NCBI GenBank assembly: GCA_020091685.1
Contig: CM034608.1
Coordinates: forward strand, 234,501 to 298,500
Direction of reading: 5' to 3'
Source of the DNA: Lutjanus erythropterus
Taxonomy: Eukaryota > Chordata > Actinopteri > Lutjaniformes > Lutjanidae
DNA: 64,000 nt
In this document: positions 55,785 through 64,000 of the stretch, piece by piece
How the letters are laid out: the number at the start of each line of letters is the position of its first letter
Numbering within the stretch: position 1 is the first letter of the stretch
Notes under the pieces: generated by a model
The model's input: the letters and a program-made list of their open reading frames with translations, nothing else
Databases searched by the model: none
What the model was told of the DNA's origin: nothing
Translations under genes and position numbers: made by a program

Positions 55785-57117
55785 AGCATCAATTCTTCTG
55801 GGTACACTTACACACAGTTTTTGAAGGAACTTGGCAGGTCTTGGCACAGACCTGTGGATGTAGGCTGCCTCAAATCCTTCTCTCTCTTCATGTAATCCCA
55901 GACAGACTCAATGTTGTTGAGATCAGGCTCTGTTGGGGCCATGCTATCACTTCCAGGACTTCTTGTTCTTCTTCTTTACGCTGAAGATAGTTCTTAATGA
56001 CATTGGCTGTATGTTTGGGATCGTTGTCCTGCTGCAGAATAAATTTGGGGCCAGTCAGATGCCTCCTTGATGGTATTGCACAATGGAGAAATATCTGTCT
56101 GTATCACAGCATTGAGGACATCATTAATCCTGACCAAATCCCCAACTCCATTTGCAGAAATCCAGACCCAGACTTGCAAGGAACCTCCACCATGCTTCAT
56201 TGTTGCCTGCAGACACTCATTATTATACCACTGTCCAGCCCTTCAGCGAGCAAACTGCCTTCTACTACAGTCAGATATTTCAAATTTTGACTCCTCAGTC
56301 CAGAGCACCTGCTGCCATTTTTCTGCACCCCAGTTCTTATGTTTTCGTGCGTACTTGAGTCACTTGGCCATGTGTCCACGTCAGAGCTATGGCTTTTTTT
56401 GCCACAATTCTTCCATGAAGACCACTTCTGGCTAGACTTCTCGGGACAGTAGATGGGTGTACCTGTGTTCCACTGGCTTCTGCTAGTTCTGAGCTGATGT
56501 CACTGCTGGACATCTTTCGATTTCGAAGGGAAGTAAGCATAATGTGTCTTTCATCTGCTGCACTAAGTTTCCTTGGCCGACCACTGCGTCTATGGTCATC
56601 AACGTTGCCTGTTTCTTTGTGCTTCTTCAAAAGAGCTTGAACAGCACATCTTGAAACCCCAGTCTGCTTTGGAATCTTACCTTGCTGATACAGTATAACC
56701 ACCTTGTGTCTTGTTGACATGAAACTGTCTTCCACAACCTCACCTTGGTAGCAGAGTTTGGCTGTTCCTCACCCAGTTTTAAGCCTCCTACACAGCTGTT
56801 TCTGTTAGTTAATGGCTATGTTTCAACCTACATATGAACTTGATGATCATTAGCACCTGTTTGATATAATTGGTTAATCATACACCAGACAATGATCTCA
56901 CAAAATCCCTGACTTTGTGCAAGTGTACCTAGAAGAATTGATGCTGTTTTGAAGGCAAAGGGTGGTCACACCAAACATTGATTTGATTTAGAGTTTTCTT
57001 CTCTTCACTCACTTTGCAATTTGTAAATCGATAAAAAAAATAAACAAATTTTGTATTTTTGAAAGCACTCTTACTTAACCACATTTCTTCACACCTGCCT
57101 AAAACTTTTGCACAGTA
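55785..57117 (-). pseudogene. Tc1/mariner transposon with decayed transposase
   Basis: The minus strand carries a paired-type DNA-binding region (ILYQQGKIPKQTGVSRCAVQ, then RSGRPRKLSAADERHI with the GRPR hook). A WTEESKFEI-type first catalytic segment follows, then KHGGGSLQVWVWISANGVGD. The second catalytic region is frameshifted (about 56000), and a degenerate TEPDLNNIESVWDYMKRE segment stands where the DDE glutamate belongs. The 5' terminus at 57117 reads GTACTGTGCAAAAGTTTTAG (minus strand), a Tc1-like end. The opposite terminal repeat is truncated, although subterminal inverted AAGTGTACCYAGAAGAATTG motifs remain at both sides. Confidence 0.85.
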
Positions 57118-57125
57118 CTACATAT

Positions 57126-58192
57126 TCATGTAAAAAAAAAAATCCGTCTCTCAACCCCTCCTCCCCCATGGGAGCCACTCCTAGTTAGTGGGTCACAGCC
57201 CCCAGTGCTCCAATCACTACTGGAACCACTGTTGCCTTCACTCCCCACATCTTCTCCAGCTCCTCTTTTAGCCCTTGGTATTTTTTGAGCTTCTCGTGTT
57301 CCGTCTTCCTGATGTTGCTGTTGTGTTGTGCCTCTGTGCGGTCTTTCAATCCAGCATTTTCCAGCCACTGGTAGGATTTCTTGACATCAGCTACTTCTTC
57401 TATCTGACGGTGGTACATGTAGTGGTGGTGCCATGTAGGGGCTTGTCCCTCCATGATGGTTCATCCTCCTCCTCTGCATTATTGGGTTTCTGCTGCCTGA
57501 GGTATTCACTTAGAATCTCGTCTTGAGGGGCCATCTTCCTGATATATTTGTGGATCTTGGTTGTTTAGTCCTGGATAGTGGCTCAGACACTCACCAGTCC
57601 CCGCCCTCCCTCATTCCGCTTAGTGTACAGTCTCAGGGTGCTGGACTTGGGATGAAACCCACCATGTATTGTGAGGAGCTTCCTTGTCTTGATATCACTG
57701 GCCTCCATCTCTTCCTTTGGCCAGTTTATTATGCCAGCAGGGTATCTGATGACTGGCAGGGCGTATATGTTGATGGCACGGACCTTGTTCTTCCCATTCA
57801 GCCGACTTTTCAGGACCTGCCTTACTCTGTGTAGGTATTTGGCTGTGCCTGACACTCATTGCAGCCTCCTCATGGTTCCCATTTGCCTGTTGCCTTGTAG
57901 CTGTCCTGGATATCTGTGATGCTTCCTTCTGGTAGTTCAACCCCCTCAGTTCTGATCATCTTTCCTGTCTTTGATACCATCCGACCGTACTTCTCTAGCC
58001 TGAATGACATTCCAATGTCACTGCTGTAGATACTGGTGACGTGGATCAGTGAGTCGACGTCCTGCTCATTCCTGGCATACAGTTTGTCATCCATGTAGAG
58101 GAGGTGACTGTTGGTTGCTCCACTTCGGAACCAGTATCCGTAGCCACTCTTTGAGATGATCTTACTGAGGGGATTCAGGCCTATACAATCTC
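57126..58192 (-). pseudogene. non-LTR retrotransposon fragment, R2-like reverse transcriptase
   Basis: Minus-strand frames from about 58190: GLNPLSKIISKSGYGYWF, then SHLLYMDDKLYARNEQDVDS with the reverse transcriptase YMDD box, then IGMSFRLEKYGRMVSKTG. Next come RAINIYALPVIRYPAGIINW and STLRLYTKRNEGGRGLVSV, and finally KYQGLKEELEKMWGVKATVV and GALGAVT. It is split across several frames. Its 5' edge at 58192 runs straight into the 31-bp array. From memory, similar proteins are annotated as R2-type; I cannot fix the clade. Confidence 0.7.
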
Positions 58193-58985
58193 CCGGTCCT
58201 CTGATTGGCTGAGGTAAAATCCCCCTCTCCACTGATTTGCTGAGGGAAAATCCTCTTCTCTTATTGGGTGAGGGAAAATCTCTCTCTCCTCTGATTTGGT
58301 TTTGCAGGATGCCCCTCTCCTCTGATTGGCTATTGTAAAATCACCCTGTCCTCTGACTGGCTGACAGAAAATCCCCTTCTCCTCTCATTGGCAGAGGGAA
58401 GATCATGCTCTCCTCTGATTGGCTGATGGAAAATGGTCCTCTCCTCTGACTGGCTGAGGGGAGGTCATCCTCTTCTCTTATTGGCTGAGGGAAAATCTCC
58501 CTCTCTTCTGATTCAGTTTTGCAGGATGCCCTTGTCCTCTGATTGGCTATTGTAAAATCACCCTCTTCTCTGGCTGGATGATGCAAAATCCCCCTCTCCT
58601 CTGATTGAATGAGGGAACATCTCCCTGTCCTCTGACTGGCTGACAGAAAATCCCCTTCTCCTCTCATTGGCAGAGGGAAGATCATGCTCTCCTCTGATTG
58701 GCTGATAGAAAATGGTCTTCTCCTCTGATTGGCTGAGGGAGCATCGCCCTGTTCTCTTATTTGCTGTGGTATAATCCCCTTCTCCTCTGATTGGTTGTTG
58801 CAAAAACCACCTCTCCCCTGATTGGCTGTTGTAAAATCCCCCTCTCCACTCATTCGCTGTTGCAAAATCCCCTTATCCCCCTGTTGAGAGAGGGAAATTC
58901 TGCATCTCCTCTGACTGGCTGAGGAAAAACCCCCTTGTCTTCTGATTGGCTGAGGGAAAATCACCCTCTTCTCTGATTTGCTCCC
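58193..58985 (-). repeat. 31-bp minisatellite array, first orientation
   Basis: About 25 units of 31 bp, for example 58441-58471, with a core CTCTGATTGGCTGAGGG followed by AAAATCCCCCT. At least 13 units keep ATTGG, an inverted CCAAT box. Because the unit lacks stops and 31 is not a multiple of 3, long frames appear on the minus strand (58341-58964) with a 31-residue period. These are by-products. Confidence 0.9.
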
Positions 58986-59600
58986 TCAGTCAATCAGAGG
59001 ATAGAGGGATTTTGCAACAGCCAGTCAGAAGAATGTGGGATTTTGCAATAACTAGTCACAGGGGAAGGGGATTTTCTTTCAGCCTTTCAGCGGAGAGGTG
59101 AATTTTGCAACAGCCAGTCAGGGGAGATGGGGATTTTGCAACAGCCAGTCAGAGAAGAGGGGGATTTTCCCTCAGCCAATCAGAGGAAAAGGTGATTTTG
59201 AAATAGGGATTTTCACTAACAAATCAGAGGAGAGTTCAATTTGTCCTCAGCTAATCAGAGGAGAGGGTTTTTTTCCCTGAGCTAATCCAAGGACAGCAGC
59301 ATTTTGCAACAGCCAATCAGGGGAGAGAGGAATTTCCCCTCAGCCAGTCAGAGAACAGAGGGATTTTGCAGCAGCCAAGCAGAGGGGAGTTAGATTTTCC
59401 CTCAGCCAATCAGAGAATAGAGGGATTTTTTTCAATCAGCCAGTCAGAAGACAGGGAGATTTTCCTTTCCTGTGGGGGACTTTCCTTGAGCCAATGACAG
59501 GAGATGAGTATTTTCCCCCAGTCAGTTGGGAGATTTTCCCTCAGCCAATCAGAATAGAGGGGGGTTTCCCCTTAGCCACTCAGGGGAGAGGTGGATTTTC
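58986..59600 (+). repeat. 31-bp minisatellite array, inverted orientation
   Basis: The same unit as 58193-58985 but reversed from about 58986 on: GATTTTCCCTCAGCCAATCA followed by GAGGAGAGGG. Units are more diverged. AGCCAATCAG or close forms recur about every 30-90 bp. Confidence 0.9.
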
Positions 59601-61410
59601 TAGGAAGGATCAAGGATCAAGGATTTTTATTGTCATTTTCACTGTGCATTTACATACACAAGAGAATGAAATTTTGTTTCTCGATCACTGACTGCAGTGC
59701 AATGATAAAATAGTAACATAATAAAATATAGCATCATAATAGACAATAAATAGGATTAAAATCAGATAAAAACAGTCCATTCTCTCAAATGTGCATTCAG
59801 TCTCTTAACTTGACAGGTGACTAGCTACCAAGGGTGAGTGTGGGTGTGTATGTGGGGATGGGGGACTTCGCTGACTCAGAAAGTTGTAGACCCAGTTGCA
59901 GATGCCGTTGTCCACTTTTAGCAGCTGCAGCTTTTCCACCAGCTGCTGTGGGATGATGGTGTTGAAGGCACTGCTGAAGTCTAAGAACAGGAGCCTGGCA
60001 TGTTCTTCTTCTCAAGATGAGACAGCTTGAGGTGGAGCATGGTGGAAATTACATCTTCTGTGGATCTGTTTCTTCTGTAAGCGAATTGTAGTGGGTCCAA
60101 GTCAGCAGGGAGGCAGTTTTTAATGTGCTGCATGACCAGGCGTTCAAAACATTTCATCACTATGGGCGTGAGGGCTACAGGGCGGAAATCAGAGAAGCCG
60201 GTGGCATTTGTTTTTTTTGGGACAGGAATGATGGTGGCACTTTGAGGCAGGTGGGCACCACAGCCTGTCGGAGTGAGATATTAAAGATGTCTGTGAAAAC
60301 ATCCTTCAGCTGCTCAGCACAGTCTTTCAGAACGTGTCCAGGGATGTTGTCTGGCTGGGGGGGCTGGGGGGGGTTATAGTCAGTGATGGAATGAAATCCC
60401 TGCCACAAGCGACGTGAGTCCTTAGCTTCAGTGAATTGGCTGTGCAGTGTTTGTGCATACTGCCTTTTTGCCCCTTTAATTCCCCGGGCCAGATTGCTTC
60501 TTGCGAGTGCATATGCTGCAGAGTCTCCAGCTCTGAATGCCTCGTCTTGTGCTTTGAGCAATGAGCGCACTTCCCCTGTCAGCCATGGCTTCTGATTAGC
60601 ACGCCTCTTGATGGTTCTGACCTCTGTTACATCCTCAGTACACTTATTGATGTAGCTGATGACAGAATCTGTGTATTCCTGTAAATCTGTCTTCCCATCA
60701 TGTGTTGCTGCCTCTCTGAAGATGTCCCAGTGTGTGGTGTCAAAACAGTCCTGTAGTGCTGCTGTTGCGTCCTGTGGCCACATTCTGACCTCACTGACCA
60801 CTGGCTTCTCCCGCTTCACTCTGGGTCTGTATGCTGGTATCAGTCTGACAGTTATATGGTCTGAGTTACCAATATGGGGGAGAGGCTCTGCTTTGTAAGA
60901 GTTTTTAATGTTTGTATAAACCAAGTCCAGAGTGTTGTTTCCTCTGGTCGCAACATTAACATGTTGGTAGAATTTAGACAGAACAGATGTGAGACTTGCC
61001 TGGTTGAAGTCACCAGCTGCTATGAAGAGAGCATCTGGATGTTCCTGCTGCTTTTCGCTGATGTTGTTGTAGAGCTCCGACATAGCTTCCTCCACATTAG
61101 CACTCGGTGGTACGTAGACAGCTGTTATGAAGACAGCCGACAGCTCCTGCGGCAGGTAGAAAGGTCGACACTTCACAGTCAGTAGCTCTGTATGTTGTGA
61201 GCAGCGAGTGGAAACGGAGACGGAATCCTGACACCACAACCTGTTGATGTAAACAGCCAGGCCGCCTCCTCTCCGCTTGCCAGTTAGCTCAGCTGATCTG
61301 TCTGCTTGGTGTAGCATTAGCTCCTCCAGCTGTACTCCAGCGTCTGTGATGTTCTGATTCAGCCAGGTCTCAGTGAAAACAGTAACGCAGTGGTCTCTCA
61401 CATCTCGTTG
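59600..61410 (-). pseudogene. CR1-like LINE, 5'-truncated with internal RT deletion
   Basis: The minus-strand frame 61446-60175 contains the AP endonuclease core: TETWLNQNI, RRGGGLAVYIN, AGDFNQAS and GNSDHITVRL. The linker and start of the reverse transcriptase follow (PDNIPGHVLKDCAEQLKDVF, then [15 protein letters not shown]). After a frameshift near 60230 the RT resumes as [20 protein letters not shown] and [14 protein letters not shown], ending around NWVYNF-like sequence near 59890. The remaining RT is deleted and a 3' end with GATCCTT repeats follows. The first dozen residues of the open frame come from the minisatellite. Family by recall: Rex1/CR1/L2 group. Confidence 0.8.
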
Positions 61411-61560
61411 GGAGGAAGAATGTGGAATTTTGCAATAACTAGTCATTGGGGAGGGGGATTTTCTTTCAGCCTTTCAGTGGAGAGGTGAATTTCACAACAG
61501 CCAATCAGTGGAGAGGTTGATTTTTCCTGCAGCCAACCAGAGAATAGGGGGAGTCAATAA
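61411..61560 (+). repeat. 31-bp array resumes after the LINE
   Basis: GAATGTGGAATTTTGCAATA then CTAGTCATTGGGGAGG is a near copy of 59023-59110. Further units contain CAACAGCCAATCAGTGG. Confidence 0.85.
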
Positions 61561-61838
61561 GAGCAGAGGGGGAGAGGGGAGGAGCCAAAAAGGGGACAAG
61601 GGTGCAGCCATCTTGCTACCACAAAATCATCAATACCCCACATGTCCCTTTGGCTGCCCAGCTTCTCTAAGCATGTGTTTTCCAGTCCATTCAGTTTTAA
61701 CCAAAAACTCAGGCAGAGTTCCTCTCCTTTGTCTGGGAAGCAGTCCTCTGAGCACCAGCATACTACTGCATGAAAAAGGGGAGAGATGCAATCAGAAACC
61801 CAGCAGCAGCTGTATCAGTCAACTCACCTGACACTTCT
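61561..61838. other. no gene seen
   Basis: Purine-rich start, then unremarkable sequence up to the hAT target duplication. Confidence 0.5.
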
Positions 61839-61846
61839 CTTGTGAG

Positions 61847-62664
61847 CAGTGTTGGGGCTAGTTACTCAAAAAAGTAATATATTACATATTGCTCTCAAAA
61901 ATAGTAATGCCTTACTTTACTTTATTACTCCCTGGAGAAAGTAACTAGTTATATTACTAGACGGTAGAAAGAGGTAACATTTCTTCTACTACGTACGAGG
62001 CAACAAGCTTATTTATCTCTGATTTTGATGTTGCAAGTACTTTATGTTCAAATGAAAGTTTTTGCTGCTTGCAGGGCTGCTCGTTCATGTCACTCCGTCG
62101 CTTCGCAACGAGCTTGATGTGTCTGTGCTGTCGCTCCAGGTGCTTCTTCAAGTTGGAGGTAGAGTTACAAGCGGTGGAGAGCAGCTTTCTCCCCGGGCAG
62201 AGTGTGCACTTCACCATCAAGTTATTTTCCTTCCGTTGAACATATTCAAAATAATGACTGAATCTCCACCCGTCGAAACTAGCTTTCTGCTGCTGGGAAC
62301 CTTCCTCTGAAAAAGAGCTTGCCGTTGTTGACGCTTCCATTTTTTCTCCTCTGTCTTTGCGGGTGCCGCTCTGCTGCAGGCTGCCGGGTGTCGACCAATC
62401 TGTGATGGTAAATGATACCTCTTGCCAAACCCAGACCAATCACTGTTCCATTCACACCCCCCTCCCCTTCCCTTCTGTTCTCTGTGTTGTGTGCGTTGTG
62501 TGTGATGAAGGTGCTACTGGCAAATGTAATGCAAGTAACTAGCTTGGGAAAACTGTAATAATATTACTATTTTCAGACGAGTAATGCCTTACACTACTAG
62601 TTACTGAAAAAAGTAATGTTATTACAGTAATGCGTTACTTTGTAACGCGTTACACCCAACACTG
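61847..62664 (-). mobile_element. internally deleted hAT transposon (818 bp) with perfect 8-bp TSD
   Basis: Termini CAGTGTTGGGGCTAGTTACT and GTTACACCCAACACTG are inverted. They are flanked by CTTGTGAG at 61839-61846 and 62665-62672, a perfect 8-bp duplication. Minus-strand coding sequence inside keeps the N-terminus of the transposase (next entry). Confidence 0.95.
61957..62439 (-). pseudogene. hAT transposase N-terminus with BED zinc finger
   Basis: The frame likely begins at the internal MEASTTASSFSEEG (about 62338) and not at its first ATG. It shows a BED finger: FSHYFEYVQRKENNLMVKCT, then CTLC...LKKHLERQH (C-x2-C...H-x4-H pattern). INKLVASYVVEEMLPLSTV follows, typical of the helix before the hAT catalytic domain. 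The frame then stops and the RNase-H-like catalytic core is absent, so no active transposase is possible. A truncated DNA-binding protein could in principle be made. Confidence 0.8.
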
Positions 62665-62744
62665 CTTGTGAGACACCCCCCTCCACATTCTCCCCCTGCT
62701 GCTGACTGCTAACCACACCCACCTTTTGCAGTGGCTTGCAATGG

Positions 62745-63118
62745 GGATCTTGCAACAGACAGAAGACAGGGGAATTTTGCAACAGCCAATCAGATGAGAG
62801 GGGGATTTTGCAATAGCCAATCACAAGAGAGATTGATTTTCCATCACCCAATGAGGGGGGAGGATGATTTTCCTTCAGCCAATCAGAGGAAAGGGGGATT
62901 TTCCCTCAGCCAATCAGAGGAGAGTGGAATTGTTGCTCAGGCAAGACGGGGGGTTTTGCAACGCTGACAATCAAAGGAAAGAAGGGTTTTGCAACAGCCA
63001 TTCTGAGGAGAGGCCATTTTCCCTCAGCCAATCCGATAAACTTTACTGTGATTAGTTGTTGTAAAATCCCTCTGTTGTGATTTCCTGTATTAAAACTCTC
63101 CTGTGCTGTGATTGGTAC
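62745..63118 (+). repeat. 31-bp array, distal block
   Basis: Same orientation as 58986-59600. Units with ATTTTGCAACAGCCAATCAG and TTTTCCYTCAGCCAATCAG recur to about 63040, then decay (GTGATTGGTACT at 63109). It is separated from the previous block by the hAT insertion and unrelated sequence. Confidence 0.85.
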
Positions 63119-64000
63119 TATTTATTTGGAACACCCATGGGCTTACAGCCATTACAGACTTTTAGAATATTTTGACAAATTAAACAATAGAAACCTTAAA
63201 AATGGCTAGAAAAGAATTGTAGGCCTTTCAAATGAGAGATTAGACATTTATTCAACTTCATTATAACAAAAGTGTTCACACTTAAATTGGGGCAGTATAA
63301 ATATCTGAAAAGCAGATTTTGTGGTCTTAATATGGACCCCATGTCAGGCAAAATATTTCAATGTCTATTTGTGAAATTTACTTGGCTGTGACTTTCCAAA
63401 ATTGCTCTTTGATTACAGCTGTCATGTCTCTGGAACAGTATGTACATGTAAAAATGGATGTCAATGGCTGCATTTAGATATCTAAAGCTTTCAAATTTGA
63501 CTCTCTTTCACCCAATTTACACACAGTGAGCAGGCTACTGGGTACTGACCATGACTTTCACTTCCACATAGGAGTTGAGGATTGAATCACCAACTCTGTG
63601 ACTAGTATTATCTGCTGAGCCTCCAACGCACTCGATCCTTGCCTCAGGCTAAAGTTTGATCCCACAAACTTATAAATATTAATACAGTTACATGAAAGGA
63701 CAGCTGATGCCAATAGTAATCTGAGAGTTGAGGAAGCTAGCACAATCATGTCAGATGACATGTTCAAACATACTGTCTTTTTAGATATGTTAATATTAAA
63801 GTTATCAAGTTCATTTCATAATCTTTTAGTTTGAGACTGCATAGATGCAGGAATCTTTTCAGGATTTCAAAGTTACATTGTTTGAGTGGAGAAAAAAATA
63901 GAAGAGGGGCATTATTTTGCACATTTAAATTCCTAGCTTTACAGCTCAGACAGAGGAGATGTACATGTTTGGCCTCTTGGCACTTTACTTTTTCAAATTT
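63119..64000. other. no gene seen
   Basis: Sequence that looks single-copy, with no recognised coding frame or repeat. Confidence 0.5.

Noticed and set aside
58193-59600. CRISPR-like regular repeats
   Set aside because: Units are contiguous 31-mers without unique spacers, in a vertebrate genome; a minisatellite.
60659-61185. Plus-strand frames of 79 and 103 codons
   Set aside because: Antisense to the CR1-like endonuclease coding sequence.

Overview
The window is genomic DNA from a ray-finned fish, probably a spiny-rayed (acanthomorph) teleost. The evidence is two vertebrate genes split by GT-AG introns in AT-rich sequence packed with repeat families typical of teleosts (hAT, Tc1/mariner, PIF/Harbinger, foldback MITEs, tRNA-derived SINEs, and L1-, CR1- and R2-like LINEs). 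One undetermined base (7683) shows it comes from an assembly.

Layout. 1-17387: no convincing gene; hAT remnants, a SINE with target-site duplications, a GC-rich composite repeat, a repeat carrying an oestrogen-response-element consensus, microsatellites and foldback elements. 17388-28950 (+): chsy3, a chondroitin sulfate synthase, in three coding exons encoding 804 aa; its 7.7 kb second intron holds two hAT-like elements and antisense L1 pieces. 28951-33428: chsy3 3' UTR, a hAT element with a perfect 8-bp target-site duplication, then sequence with no gene. 33429-54564 (+): sptlc1, the non-catalytic large subunit of serine palmitoyltransferase, in fifteen coding exons encoding 473 aa; its introns carry nested transposons. 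54565-64000: sptlc1 3' UTR, a foldback element, a decayed Tc1 transposon, an R2-like LINE fragment, a 31-bp minisatellite array that flips orientation and carries a CCAAT-box motif in most units, a CR1-like LINE inside the array, and an internally deleted hAT element with a BED finger.

Function. chsy3 is predicted to act in the Golgi, extending chondroitin chains. sptlc1 is predicted to act in the ER membrane in the first step of sphingolipid synthesis. They share no pathway. They are adjacent, in the same orientation and 4.5 kb apart, which is linkage and not an operon.

Most unusual: (i) the inverted 31-bp array with roughly two dozen NF-Y-type CCAAT motifs; (ii) two near-perfect hairpins (25041-25081 and 54272-54320); (iii) a TTAA-flanked element inside a hAT copy, with an uninterrupted relative elsewhere in the window giving the empty site; (iv) an L1 copy holding ORF1 plus only the start of ORF2 before an A-rich tract.
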